From contig NZ_CP109965.1 of NCBI RefSeq assembly GCF_026725475.1, positions 2,356,001 to 2,420,000 of the forward strand: a stretch of 64,000 nucleotides of DNA, in the 5' to 3' direction. This DNA comes from Catenovulum adriaticum (GTDB taxonomy: Bacteria; Pseudomonadota; Gammaproteobacteria; Enterobacterales; Alteromonadaceae). This document shows, one piece after another, positions 28,173-38,394 of this stretch. The notes beneath the pieces were generated by a model. That model was given only the letters and a program-made list of their open reading frames with translations, searched no databases and was not told the origin of the DNA. The first letter of the stretch is position 1. Every line of letters starts with the position of its first letter. The position numbers and the translations under genes are program-made.

Positions 28173-28610
28173 TTAGTTAACTGTTATAATTTCAACGTCG
28201 AATTCAACGGTTAAACCAGCAAGTGGATGATTAAAATCAACCGTTACTGATTCACCGGTAACATCCCGAACAATACCCGGAATTTCTTGCCCATCAGGTT
28301 GAGTAAAAGCAATAATTTCACCTTTTTCCGCGGGCGCTTCAGCCGAAAATTTATTACGGTCTAAATAATAAATATTATCAGGATTAGGCTGCCCAAAAGC
28401 ATCTTCAGGTGGTAATTTAAAGGTGCGGTTATCGCCAGCTTTTAAGCCAATTAAGCAAGCTTCAAAATTCGCGGTTAACGACCCATCACCCATTGTAAAT
28501 TTAGCGGGCTTGTCATGAACTTTGGTACTCTCAGCCGCAGAACCATCTTCTAACCTAATCGCAAAGTGCATTACCACTTCACTGTTTGTTTCAATACTTT
28601 TGTTTGTCAT
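28173..28610 (-). CDS. fkpB: FKBP-type peptidyl-prolyl cis-trans isomerase FkpB (SlpA)
   Basis: SlyD-like FKBP of 145 aa with an inserted-in-flap domain. Motifs seen: MHFAIRLEDG at the start, GDGSLTANFEACLIGLKAGD, the insert with EDAFGQPNPDNIY, and the end VDFNHPLAGLTVEFDV typical of the SlyD/FkpB group. It lacks the His-rich tail of SlyD. It is a proline isomerase and chaperone of the cytosol. It lies 15 bp before ispH and 9 bp after lspA. Confidence 0.93.
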   Translation of the reverse strand: MTNKSIETNSEVVMHFAIRLEDGSAAESTKVHDKPAKFTMGDGSLTANFEACLIGLKAGDNRTFKLPPEDAFGQPNPDNIYYLDRNKFSAEAPAEKGEIIAFTQPDGQEIPGIVRDVTGESVTVDFNHPLAGLTVEFDVEIITVN

Positions 28611-28619
28611 GATAATATT

Positions 28620-29126
28620 TTAACTTTTACTCTCTTGCTTATTGTCTTTATTAATAAATGAGTCTAATAAAATGCAACCTGCACCAAATACTATGGCCAT
28701 ATCTGCAACATTAAACGCTGGCCATCGACCGTATAAAGGTATAGTAAAGTCAAAAAAATCAATAACATAACCATAGGCTATACGATCATACAAGTTACCT
28801 ATTGCGCCACCTAAAATGCTATTAAACCCCATCACTAAAATAAGCTGATCTTTTTTCGTTTTGCTAAGCCAATAAGTAATTAATACGACAGCAACCATTG
28901 CTATTACCGTAAAAAACCAGCGTTGCCAACCGCCGCTATCAGCTAAAAAGCTAAAAGCAGCGCCATGATTTCGTACATAAGTTAGGTTAAAAAAGTCAGT
29001 TATCACTTTACTATCATACAATTCAAACTGCTGAATAACAGCAATCTTGCTTGCCTGATCAACAATAATGACCAAAATAGCTAACCAAAGCCAAGATAAG
29101 CCAGTTTCTTTAAATAACTTTTTCAT
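28620..29126 (-). CDS. lspA: prolipoprotein signal peptidase LspA
   Basis: Inner-membrane aspartyl protease of 168 aa that removes lipoprotein signal peptides after lipidation. Four hydrophobic helices. The catalytic Asp pair lies in GNLYDRIAYGYVIDFFDF and FNVADMAIVFG. The start codon abuts the ileS stop codon with no gap, so the two are coupled. Confidence 0.96.
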   Translation of the reverse strand: MKKLFKETGLSWLWLAILVIIVDQASKIAVIQQFELYDSKVITDFFNLTYVRNHGAAFSFLADSGGWQRWFFTVIAMVAVVLITYWLSKTKKDQLILVMGFNSILGGAIGNLYDRIAYGYVIDFFDFTIPLYGRWPAFNVADMAIVFGAGCILLDSFINKDNKQESKS

Positions 29127-31970
29127 TTATGCAAACTGGCGAACTTCACCAGCTCCATCAATATTAGTGACACAGCGGCCACAGATTGTAGGATGAGCTT
29201 CGTGTGAGCCTACATCCTCGCGGTGATGCCAACAACGATCGCATTTAGCACCTTGAGTTCGACTAATTTTAATTTTAAGTCCACTTAATTCAGTTTCAGC
29301 ACTATCTGCCGGTGCGTTTTCAATTGTCTCTAATTTAGCTTTAGATGTAATCAGTGCAAAACGTAATTCATCTTCTAATAAAGCAAGTTGTTGATGTAAT
29401 TGTGTATCAGCATAAAGTACAACTTCCGCTTCCAATGAAGCACCAATGACATCTTCACGGCGAGCCGTTTCAATCAAGCGGTTCACTTCATCTTTTACCA
29501 GCATCAATTGACGCCATAATTCATCGTTAAATTGAGCACCTTCAGGCAATGGCGCTAATTTATCAAACCAAGTTTGCGTAAAGATAAATGCTTGTGTTTT
29601 GTCTGCATCTTTTTGACCCGGCAGTGCCTGCCAAAGCTCTTGTGCAGTAAAACTTAAAATAGGTGCCATCCAGCGGGTAAGCGCTTGTGCAATCAAATAT
29701 AATGCGGTTTGACAAGAGCGCCGAGCATTACTGTCTGACTTAGCCGTATACTGTCTGTCTTTAATAACATCCAGATAAAAACTACCCATATCAATTGAAC
29801 AAAAATGCATTAATTTTTGAACCACAATCAAACATTGATATTCATCATATGCAGTTCTAATTTCTTCTTGAACTTCGTATGCTTTTGCGACAGCCCAGCG
29901 ATCCAATTCAACCATATCGTCTAGTGCAACCATATCGGTTTCTGGATTAAAGCCATTTAAATTCGCGAGCAAAAAACGAGAAGTATTGCGAATTCGACGG
30001 TACGCGTCCGCAGAACGCTTAAAGATTTCATCCGATACCGTAATATCAGCTGTATAGTTGGCAGAAGCTATCCATAATCGTAAAATATCTGCGCCAAATT
30101 TACCCATTACTTGTTGTGGACTAATGGTATTACCAAGCGATTTAGACATTTTTTTACCGTCTTTATCTACCGTAAAACCATGCGTTAATACTTGTTGATA
30201 CGGAGCCTGATCTTTAATTGCAATGCCTGTCATTAAAGATGACATAAACCAGCCTCTGTGCTGATCTGAACCTTCTAAATATAAATCGGCTTGCTTTTTA
30301 CGGAAAGTATCTCGAGCATCAAGCACACAAGCATGTGTTACCCCAGAATCAAACCAAACGTCTAATGTATCTGGTACTTTAATATATTCTTTTGCATCGT
30401 CACCAATTAGTGATTCCGCTTTTAAGTCAAACCAAGCTTGAATACCTTCTTTTTCAACCTCAAGTGCCACTTGTTCAATTAATTCCACTGAACGAGGATG
30501 CAATTCACCTGAATCTTTATGTATAAACAAAGCAATTGGCACCCCCCATGTGCGCTGGCGAGAGATACACCAATCAGGTCGACTTTCAACCATATTTTGA
30601 ATTCGACCTTCACCCCAAGCTGGGATCCATTTGGTTTTCTTAATTTCAGCTAGTGAATCTTCACGTAAACCTGCTTTTTCCATGGCGATAAACCATTGAG
30701 GCGTCGCTCGGAAAATAATAGGCGTTTTATGACGCCAACAATGCGGATAACTGTGCTCATAAGCATGGTGATGAACTAATGCACCTTTTTCAGTCAACAA
30801 GTCCACAATAACTGGATTCGCTTTAGTCACATGCTGACCAGCAAATAAAGGTGTGTCTTCTAAATACACGCCATTGGCACCCACTGGGTTAGCGACTTCT
30901 AAATCATATAATTGACCCACGACAAAATCGTCTTGACCATGTCCCGGTGCGGTATGCACACAACCCGTACCAGACTCAGTGGTAACGTGATCGGCTAAAA
31001 TAACTGGAACGGTAAAGTCATAAAACGGGTGCTGAGCTTGAGCGAATTCTAATTCAGCCCCTTTACAAAAACCTAAAGCGTGAAAATGCTCAAATCCAAA
31101 TCTATCCATTGCAGCGTTAACTAAATCACTCGCTAAAATTAAACGCTCACTTTGCTCACCGTTTTCTATCTGAACTAGCGTATATTCAACTTCTGGATGA
31201 ACCGCAACAGCACGATTAGCGGGTAATGTCCAAGGGGTCGTTGTCCAGATCACCGTTGATATTGGACCTCTGCCAGTCTTCCCTTCTGGGTGATTAAACT
31301 TATCGGCAATGGTTTCATCAACTAACGTAAAACGTACATCAATCGCTGGCGATTGCTTGTCTTTGTATTCGACTTCAGCTTCAGCCAACGCTGAACCACA
31401 ATCAGTACACCAATGAACCGGTTTAAAACCTTTTTCTAAATGACCATTTTTAACAATTTTGCCCAACGAACGAATGATATTCGCTTCAAATTGGTAATCC
31501 ATCGTTAAATAAGGATTATCCCACTCGCCCATCACCCCTAAACGAATAAAATCAGCTTTTTGACCATCAACCTGTTTAGCTGCATAAGCTCGGCATTTTT
31601 CTCTAAATTCAGCAGCGGTAACTTTACGACCCGGTTTGCCAACTTTTTTCTCTACTTGAAGCTCAATAGGCAAGCCATGACAATCCCAGCCTGGTACATA
31701 AGGCGCATCAAATCCAGATAAAGTTTTAGATTTGATAATAATATCTTTTAAGACTTTATTAACGGCATGACCTAAGTGAATATCGCCGTTTGCATACGGA
31801 GGGCCATCATGCAAAATAAACTGTTCACAGTTTTCACGTGATTGACGGACCGCTTGATACAAGCCCGCTTTTTGCCAGCTTTCAAGCATTTTAGGTTCGC
31901 GTTTAGCTAAATCGCCACGCATCGGAAATTCAGTTTCTGGTAAGTTTAGCGTTTGTTTATATTCACTCAT
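29127..31970 (-). CDS. ileS: isoleucyl-tRNA synthetase
   Basis: Class I synthetase of 947 aa. HIGH-type motif in PPYANGDIHLGHAVNK, editing (CP1) domain including TTPWTLPANRAV, KMSKS in DGKKMSKSLGN, and a C-terminal zinc finger with CDRCWHH and CGRC. The zinc finger and length mark the standard eubacterial form, predicted sensitive to mupirocin. ATG at 31970. It follows ribF by 23 bp. Confidence 0.98.
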   Translation of the reverse strand: MSEYKQTLNLPETEFPMRGDLAKREPKMLESWQKAGLYQAVRQSRENCEQFILHDGPPYANGDIHLGHAVNKVLKDIIIKSKTLSGFDAPYVPGWDCHGLPIELQVEKKVGKPGRKVTAAEFREKCRAYAAKQVDGQKADFIRLGVMGEWDNPYLTMDYQFEANIIRSLGKIVKNGHLEKGFKPVHWCTDCGSALAEAEVEYKDKQSPAIDVRFTLVDETIADKFNHPEGKTGRGPISTVIWTTTPWTLPANRAVAVHPEVEYTLVQIENGEQSERLILASDLVNAAMDRFGFEHFHALGFCKGAELEFAQAQHPFYDFTVPVILADHVTTESGTGCVHTAPGHGQDDFVVGQLYDLEVANPVGANGVYLEDTPLFAGQHVTKANPVIVDLLTEKGALVHHHAYEHSYPHCWRHKTPIIFRATPQWFIAMEKAGLREDSLAEIKKTKWIPAWGEGRIQNMVESRPDWCISRQRTWGVPIALFIHKDSGELHPRSVELIEQVALEVEKEGIQAWFDLKAESLIGDDAKEYIKVPDTLDVWFDSGVTHACVLDARDTFRKKQADLYLEGSDQHRGWFMSSLMTGIAIKDQAPYQQVLTHGFTVDKDGKKMSKSLGNTISPQQVMGKFGADILRLWIASANYTADITVSDEIFKRSADAYRRIRNTSRFLLANLNGFNPETDMVALDDMVELDRWAVAKAYEVQEEIRTAYDEYQCLIVVQKLMHFCSIDMGSFYLDVIKDRQYTAKSDSNARRSCQTALYLIAQALTRWMAPILSFTAQELWQALPGQKDADKTQAFIFTQTWFDKLAPLPEGAQFNDELWRQLMLVKDEVNRLIETARREDVIGASLEAEVVLYADTQLHQQLALLEDELRFALITSKAKLETIENAPADSAETELSGLKIKISRTQGAKCDRCWHHREDVGSHEAHPTICGRCVTNIDGAGEVRQFA

Positions 31971-31993
31971 TGCCTTGCTGTATTCCTGCTAAT

Positions 31994-32956
31994 CTAATGT
32001 CTTAATGTTCGGGTTTGCTCAAGCGATAAACCGTTATCTGTAAAATATTGCTTTGCGGCTTGAGCATCTAATTCGATCTGTTTCTTTAAAGCCTGAAAAG
32101 ATTCAAACTTTATTTCATCTCTTAATTTTTCACAAAATATGACTTCGATCCGCTTTTGGTATAAATCTCCAGTGTAATCGAATAAATGTACTTCTAACTG
32201 ATTTTGTGTGCCTGCTAACGTGGGTCTACATCCAACATTGGCGACTCCGGTATAGGTTTTGTCATCAAACTGAGCTTTAACCACAAAAACCCCTTGCACC
32301 GGTGATACTTTTCTATTCAATAAAATATTGGCTGTGGGAAAACCAATCGTTCGGCCTTTTTTTTCACCGTGAATCACAGTGCCCCAAACACTATAAGGTC
32401 GACCTAATAATTGTTGCGCTAAATTAAATTGATTATTTGCTATCGCTTGCCTAATCGCGGTACTGCTTACTCGAATACCATCAATCATACAACTTCGGGT
32501 GTCTTCTACTGTAAATCCAAACTGCTTGCCAAGTTTGGTCAGTAAATTAAAATTACCCATTCTTCTACAGCCAAATCTAAAGTCGTCACCCACCACTATG
32601 TGTTTAACGCCCAATCGTTTGACCAATAACTCACTTACAAATTCCGTCGGATTTAACTGCGCTAATTCGCGATTAAAACGGATGCATAATAAGCGGTCGA
32701 TCGCTTGAGCTTGTAACAAGTTATATTTTTCGCGCCAGCGGATCAAACGCGCAGGTGCAACTTGCGGCGACAAAACTTCAACCGGTTGAGGATCAAACGT
32801 CATCACCAAGGCAGGAAGCGACAGCTCTGCTGAACTTTGCTTAAGTTGCGCCAAAACAGATAAATGGCCAAGATGCACCCCATCAAAATTACCAATAGTT
32901 AAAACGCAGCCTCGATGTTTGGCTTTAATATTGTGAATACCTCGGATTAACTCCAT
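31994..32956 (-). CDS. ribF: bifunctional riboflavin kinase / FAD synthetase RibF
   Basis: RibF of 320 aa makes FMN and FAD. The N-terminal adenylyltransferase domain has TIGNFDGVHLGH and later GDDFRFGCRRMG and VSSTAIRQAI. The C-terminal flavokinase domain has GRTIGFPTANI and GVANVGCRPT. The ATG at 32956 is preferred to an in-frame TTG two codons upstream. It lies between murJ and ileS in a common gammaproteobacterial order. Confidence 0.96.
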   Translation of the reverse strand: MELIRGIHNIKAKHRGCVLTIGNFDGVHLGHLSVLAQLKQSSAELSLPALVMTFDPQPVEVLSPQVAPARLIRWREKYNLLQAQAIDRLLCIRFNRELAQLNPTEFVSELLVKRLGVKHIVVGDDFRFGCRRMGNFNLLTKLGKQFGFTVEDTRSCMIDGIRVSSTAIRQAIANNQFNLAQQLLGRPYSVWGTVIHGEKKGRTIGFPTANILLNRKVSPVQGVFVVKAQFDDKTYTGVANVGCRPTLAGTQNQLEVHLFDYTGDLYQKRIEVIFCEKLRDEIKFESFQALKKQIELDAQAAKQYFTDNGLSLEQTRTLRH

Positions 32957-33042
32957 GCTCAACCGTCAATAACAAAAAACGCGGGCGATTATAAACCCAA
33001 ACCACCACAAATTGCGAGTATTAGCACAAGAATCCCCCATCA

Positions 33043-34599
33043 TTATTCTGCTTTAAGCTCAGATACTTTCACTCTCAGTAAAAACAATAAAATTAAATAG
33101 CCAAATCCGCCTGCTGCAATTAATCCGGTTAAATGCAAAATACGCTGCTCAATAGATAACGCAACCCAGCCAGCTGAGCTAGGTGCAAGCACTAAAATTA
33201 AAGCTAACATACCCACCCCAGCTAACGCTATTTTAATCACCAAATATTTAGTTTTTTGACTTAATTGGTAAACGCCTAATCGTTTTAAATTAACATACAA
33301 AAAACTGGCGTTAAAAAGTGCAGATAAACTAGTCGCTAAAGCAAGCCCTGCATGTGCCAAAGGAACAATAAGTAGTAAATTAAAAACCATATTGGCGATC
33401 ATCGCCTGAATCCCAATTTTAACTGGCGTTTTAGTGTCTTGACGGGCAAAAAAACCACTGGCCAGTACCTTTATTAGCATAAAAAATAAAAGCCCAGTTG
33501 AATAAGCCATTAAGCTTAATTTACTTTGCGCCGCATCTACCGCCGTAAACTCACCACGCATAAACAATACCATAATCATAGGTTCAGCTAACGCCATTAA
33601 TCCTAATGCAGAAGGAACCCCCAACAGACATACCATGCGAATACCCCAATCCATGGTTTGCTGAAAACTCGCTTCACTCGACTTAACATGGTCTTTAGAT
33701 AACTGGGGTAAAATCACAGTTGCAATCGCAATTCCAAATAACCCTAGCGGAAATTCCAATAATCGATCAGAATAATACAACCAACTAATAGAGCCGTTTT
33801 GTAAAAAACTCGCTAAAACCGTATCAAATAATAAATTGATTTGACTAACAGACACACCAAACAAAGCAGGTAACATTAATAAGCGGATTTTTTTAACCCC
33901 TGGATCCTTCCATCCCCATTTAGGCCAAACAATTAACCCAGCTTGCTTTAAAAATGGTAATTGAAACAAAAATTGTAATAAACCACCAAAAAAGACCCCC
34001 CAAGCTAATGCAAAGGCTGGCTCGGCAAAGCTATCGGCAAACCCAATGGCTGCGGTAATCATTGCAATATTGAGCACCACTGGCGTAAAAGCAGCAACAC
34101 CAAATTTACCCCAAGTATTTAACACCGCGCCAGAAAAAGCAGTTAAAGCCACAAAAAACAAATAAGGAAAAGTAATTTTGAGCATAACGCTGGCAAGCTC
34201 ATATTTATCGCCAGCCGGTCCGCCCTGCAGCCATTCAATAAACCAACCTGTACCAAACAACATGATAACCACAGGCGATGCAATGACCCCGATTAAAGTG
34301 GTAACCATTAAAATGCAGCCTAAAGTGCCAGAGACACGTGCTATCAATAAATGGGTATCATCAATTGTTTTATTTTCTTTATATTCAGTTAAAACAGGAA
34401 CAAAAGCTTGAGCAAATGCTCCCTCTGCAAATAAACGGCGTAAAAAATTAGGTATTTTATTGGTTAGGATAAAAACATCAGCTGCCGCGCTGGCCCCTAA
34501 TAAATTAGCAATGACTACATCCCTAACTAACCCGAGAACGCGAGAAATAAATGTCATCGCACTAAACAAAATACCTGACTTTAATAAAGCTTTAGACAA
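33043..34599 (-). CDS. murJ: lipid II flippase MurJ
   Basis: Inner-membrane MOP-family flippase of 518 aa with about 14 helices. The N-terminal motif FISRVLGLVRDVVIANLLGA is diagnostic. It moves lipid II across the membrane for peptidoglycan assembly. The start is a TTG at 34599: the protein N-terminus SKALLKSG matches the family, AAAGGA sits seven bases upstream, and no ATG is close. It is divergent from rpsT. Confidence 0.95.
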   Translation of the reverse strand: MSKALLKSGILFSAMTFISRVLGLVRDVVIANLLGASAAADVFILTNKIPNFLRRLFAEGAFAQAFVPVLTEYKENKTIDDTHLLIARVSGTLGCILMVTTLIGVIASPVVIMLFGTGWFIEWLQGGPAGDKYELASVMLKITFPYLFFVALTAFSGAVLNTWGKFGVAAFTPVVLNIAMITAAIGFADSFAEPAFALAWGVFFGGLLQFLFQLPFLKQAGLIVWPKWGWKDPGVKKIRLLMLPALFGVSVSQINLLFDTVLASFLQNGSISWLYYSDRLLEFPLGLFGIAIATVILPQLSKDHVKSSEASFQQTMDWGIRMVCLLGVPSALGLMALAEPMIMVLFMRGEFTAVDAAQSKLSLMAYSTGLLFFMLIKVLASGFFARQDTKTPVKIGIQAMIANMVFNLLLIVPLAHAGLALATSLSALFNASFLYVNLKRLGVYQLSQKTKYLVIKIALAGVGMLALILVLAPSSAGWVALSIEQRILHLTGLIAAGGFGYLILLFLLRVKVSELKAE

Positions 34600-34912
34600 T
34601 GAAATTTCCTTTAAAATAATCTAAATAACCTAAACTCGAAATAAAAACGTTAATTTACTTTCGAAAGTACCAGAAACGCGTTAGAATCTGCGGCCAGCGA
34701 GTATACCTTTTTGTTCAAATATTAAAACCGTATTTGCAACGTTTAAAAGATACTTAATTATATGCCTATATTAACAAGTTAAGTCGCTAGCTAAAGTAAA
34801 CTTAAGTTTATTTTTTATTCAAAAGCGATTGACTTTTTTAAAAATTACAGGCATATTCTCGCGCCTTTAGATAAGGGTGTTCCCTGATTTTCGAGTATTT
34901 AGGAGTTTAGTT
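34600..34912. other. divergent promoter region murJ-rpsT
   Basis: This 313-bp gap has no open gene. It contains the rpsT promoter at 34829-34857, the rpsT leader, and on the other strand the murJ ribosome binding site. Nothing else was recognised. Confidence 0.6.
34829..34857 (+). promoter_or_regulatory. rpsT promoter
   Basis: TTGACT (34829-34834), a 17-bp spacer and CATATT (34852-34857) are followed by CTCGCGCC, a GC-rich discriminator usual for ribosomal protein promoters. Confidence 0.6.
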
Positions 34913-35173
34913 TTGGCTAACATCAAGTCTGCTAAAAAGCGCGCGGTTCAAGCCGAGAAAAGTCGCCAGCATAATGCAAGCCGTCGCTCAATGATGCGTA
35001 CGTACTTAAAAAAAGTTGTTACCGCTATTGAAGCTGGTGACAAAGAAAGCGCAACTGCTGCTTTCCAAACAGTACAACCAATTTTAGATCGATTCGCTTC
35101 ACGTGGTTTAATCCACAAAAATAAAGCTGCACGTCATAAGAGCCGTTTATCTGCTCAGATTAAAGCTTTATAA
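34913..35173 (+). CDS. rpsT: 30S ribosomal protein S20
   Basis: S20 of 86 aa, starting (M)ANIKSAKKRAVQAEKSR, which is the family N-terminus. Translation starts at a TTG with AGGAG seven bases upstream. A longer frame from 34877 adds non-homologous residues. The E. coli rpsT also uses UUG, linked to its autogenous control, so the weak start is conserved. A bidirectional terminator follows. Confidence 0.96.
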   Translation: MANIKSAKKRAVQAEKSRQHNASRRSMMRTYLKKVVTAIEAGDKESATAAFQTVQPILDRFASRGLIHKNKAARHKSRLSAQIKAL

Positions 35174-35214
35174 TTGACTTTTTCTTGCTGTTCCAGCGAT
35201 AAGTAGTTCAAAAT

Positions 35215-35252
35215 AAAAAACCAGATGCAGTCACCTGCTATCTGGTTTTTTT
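35215..35252. terminator. bidirectional terminator after rpsT
   Basis: The stem CCAGAT-GCAG pairs with CTGC-ATCTGG, flanked by an A-run before and a T-run after. It can end rpsT and also the GGDEF/EAL gene on the other strand. Confidence 0.88.
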
Positions 35253-35314
35253 ATATCTAAATTTTATAACGGTGACTGTGATCACTCATAGTAAATCAAT
35301 CAGTTTAATATTCT

Positions 35315-38215
35315 TTATTGTTTCTCACCCCAGTCTCGGCCTTCCAACCAAACTAAAAAGTCTTGCTTGTTCATTGGTTTTGCAAAATAATAACCTTGAA
35401 AATTAGGGCACCCCATATTCAATAATGCTGTTTTTTGAACGCTCGTTTCTACCCCTTCAGCAATCACACTGAGCTGCATATGTTTAGCAATAGAAATCAT
35501 AGATTCAACCAAAGGCTGCGCTGTTATGCCATCCACTTCATCTACAAATGCTTTATCTATTTTAATTTCGTCCAGTGGCAAATCTCGTAAATAAGAGAGC
35601 GATGAATAGCCTGTACCAAAATCATCTAACGCAATTTTAAACCCAAGTTTGCGTAACTCAGCAAGCTTAATTTTTGTTTCTTGTAAATTATGTAACAAGC
35701 TCGTCTCCGTTAACTCTAACGTGAGCTGAGCTGGGCACACCTGATACTGCTCAATGGTTACTTTAAGTTTATCAATAAACGTATTACCGGCAAATTGCCA
35801 AGCTGACACATTAACCGATAGTTCAAGGTGAGTGTAACGCTGGCGCCAAATGCGTAAACAATGAATAGATTCAGCTAACACCCAATCACCTATTGAGTGA
35901 ATTAACCCGGTTTCTTCTGCAATAGGAATAAATACAGCCGGCGATATAAACCCTAATTTAGTACTTTGCCATCTAAGCAATACTTCTGCGCCATAACATA
36001 AACCTTGAGAGTTAACCTGGGGCTGAAAAAATAATTCAAGTTCTTGGTTTTCAATTGCATGTGCTAACTCGGTCTCAATTTGAATCCGCTCATCTACCTG
36101 TTTTTGGATTTGAGGGCTAAATAATTTAAATTGGTTTCGGCCCGCTTCTTTGGCTTGATACAAGGCCGTTTCTGCAAACCTAAGAATATCCAAACGATTC
36201 GAAGTATGCAGTGGGAAAATACAAATACCTACACTCGCCCGAATATTAACAATACGCTCACCTATTTGAATAGGCTGGCATATTTCAACTAAAATTTGTT
36301 CCGCCAAGTTAGCTGCATAAGTGGCGATATCTGGATGAGATCGACTAATAATTATAAACTCGTCGCCACCGTAACGCGCTGCTATATGCTCTCCATCAAA
36401 ATGGGCAAGCCTGCGTCCGACCGTTCTAAGTACTTCATCTGCAACATCGTTACCCAGTGAATCATTCACATATTTAAAGTTATCTAAATCTAAGAGTAAT
36501 AATGCATGTGGGTTATCCACATCAGCAAATTTCACTAAGCGATTTAAAGTCGATAGTAAATGTGCTCGATTTGGTAAATTGGTTAAATAATCCTGATAAG
36601 CCATTTTTCTCATTTTGGCTTCAGCGTTATTTTTTTGAATTTCAGCTGACGCTCTAGAAGAAAAAATTTCTAAAATTTCATTTAGCTGATGACTGGTATT
36701 TAGCGGCTTGGTATCCATAACCACTAAAATACCAATAGGTGTATTTGTCGCATCGAACATAGGTACGCCCAAATACCCTTCAATGTTCATTTGTTCTAAT
36801 AATGCATCCTGAGGAAATTGCGTAGTAACGCCATGCGGAAAACAACACACCTTCTGCCCGATAACATGCTCACATGGCGTATTTTCCAATTTATACGAAA
36901 AGTTATCAATGATGTTGTCATATTCAGCTAATGCAATCGTTTCGACTTTATCAAACTTATCTGACAACAAACCGACAAAAGCAAATTTTGAATTAAATAT
37001 ATGGTTTAGCGATAGTACGAGTTGCTGATAAATATTGGTTGAGCCTTGAATAATAGTCCCTTGAGCAATTTGTTTAATGGCTTGCTCAACATACTTTTCA
37101 TGCGAAACGTCACTCACCCGTAGACAATATTCTATCAACTCCCCTTCTTTATCCATTATTGGGAATAAATAAATTTTTAACCAGCTCTCACAATCACATT
37201 TTGGAAATGCCATTTTAAATTCTTCAGATACTCTAAGCGGTGGAATTTTCATATTGTCATCGCCCAGTTGAATCGTGGTTAAATTAAAGGCACATAATTT
37301 TTTAATCTCATTCAATAAATTAACTGGCCTTTTAGATAAATCCTCTCCCCAAAATAAACAGCTTGCTTCATTACCACTATAAATATCACCTTGCAAAGAT
37401 AACAAATGTGTGGCGATTGGATCTTGTTCTACTATCTGAGTTAACTTACTACTTTCATTTTCAGCTAATGTCCGTTTTTTAACTTCACGGCTTAAAGTTC
37501 GAGTTCTGGCCAGTAAAACTCGGTTCGAGTTTTTAAACTCGATCACTAATGCCAAACACATCAAAATAATCAAGGCCAAAAAGCCAAAACCATGCAAGAT
37601 AATACCTGGGTATTCAGACTCTCGTAAAATCCGTCCAGCAATGATAAAGCCGGTTTGCATAAACAAATACAAAAATAGAAAATACGCTGTTTGTCGGCTC
37701 ACTTTACGATTAATATGAATACACCAGTACAACGCCCAAATTAAAGTTGCCAATAAAAATGCAATCCACACATAGCTCCATCGGCTCATGATTCCTGAAT
37801 GAATCGCAATATCTTGCGTACCAAATGAAACGCTAACAATATGTTCTATTTGCTCGTATATAAGACCATAAGGCAATAGCCAGTTTAAACACAGCAAAAC
37901 AACAGAACAGATAAAATAACTAGCAGCAAAAAAATTAAAATTAGCAGGCTTTAAAAAACTAGTTAAAAAAAGAAATAAAAAGGAAGGGAAAAAAACGGCA
38001 AAGCTCATCATCCACTTTTCATACAAAATGGTTTGTTCTAATCTAAATTCTAAATGTTGCATACCTGTAAGCCACTGAACGGCAGCTGCAATAGTACACA
38101 CACAGAATAAAGAGACCATTTGTTGTTTTTTATAACTAAAGCATAATATCGCCATTAAAACTAAAGCCGCAATAACAGCCATGCCAGCAGAAATAAAATA
38201 CCAAGGTGTGATCAT
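35315..38215 (-). CDS. membrane PAS-GAF-GGDEF-EAL protein
   Basis: Cyclic-di-GMP enzyme of 966 aa. Residues ~1-230 form about seven membrane helices. A PAS-like region (~250-390) and a GAF domain (~395-535) follow. Next come a GGDEF domain with an intact YGGDEF and an EAL domain. In the EAL domain the signature is EVL (GAEVLLRW), while DDFGTGYSSL and AEGVET are intact, so phosphodiesterase activity is probable. The RxxD inhibitory site is not present before GGDEF. Net activity cannot be decided. ATG at 38215, divergent from the M28-like gene. Confidence 0.9.
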   Translation of the reverse strand: MITPWYFISAGMAVIAALVLMAILCFSYKKQQMVSLFCVCTIAAAVQWLTGMQHLEFRLEQTILYEKWMMSFAVFFPSFLFLFLTSFLKPANFNFFAASYFICSVVLLCLNWLLPYGLIYEQIEHIVSVSFGTQDIAIHSGIMSRWSYVWIAFLLATLIWALYWCIHINRKVSRQTAYFLFLYLFMQTGFIIAGRILRESEYPGIILHGFGFLALIILMCLALVIEFKNSNRVLLARTRTLSREVKKRTLAENESSKLTQIVEQDPIATHLLSLQGDIYSGNEASCLFWGEDLSKRPVNLLNEIKKLCAFNLTTIQLGDDNMKIPPLRVSEEFKMAFPKCDCESWLKIYLFPIMDKEGELIEYCLRVSDVSHEKYVEQAIKQIAQGTIIQGSTNIYQQLVLSLNHIFNSKFAFVGLLSDKFDKVETIALAEYDNIIDNFSYKLENTPCEHVIGQKVCCFPHGVTTQFPQDALLEQMNIEGYLGVPMFDATNTPIGILVVMDTKPLNTSHQLNEILEIFSSRASAEIQKNNAEAKMRKMAYQDYLTNLPNRAHLLSTLNRLVKFADVDNPHALLLLDLDNFKYVNDSLGNDVADEVLRTVGRRLAHFDGEHIAARYGGDEFIIISRSHPDIATYAANLAEQILVEICQPIQIGERIVNIRASVGICIFPLHTSNRLDILRFAETALYQAKEAGRNQFKLFSPQIQKQVDERIQIETELAHAIENQELELFFQPQVNSQGLCYGAEVLLRWQSTKLGFISPAVFIPIAEETGLIHSIGDWVLAESIHCLRIWRQRYTHLELSVNVSAWQFAGNTFIDKLKVTIEQYQVCPAQLTLELTETSLLHNLQETKIKLAELRKLGFKIALDDFGTGYSSLSYLRDLPLDEIKIDKAFVDEVDGITAQPLVESMISIAKHMQLSVIAEGVETSVQKTALLNMGCPNFQGYYFAKPMNKQDFLVWLEGRDWGEKQ

Positions 38216-38394
38216 TAAAACATCAAGCTCCGCAATAACCTATAAAAACGCTGAGAAATACAACTAATTAACAGGCAAATTAAAAATCTTCAATTTTGTG
38301 TTATATTTGGCAAGTTAACCTGAATAAAACTAGCAATACCAAAGCTAACCTGCTCTAATATCAGGCTTACCGAACTAACGCTTTACGATAATAT

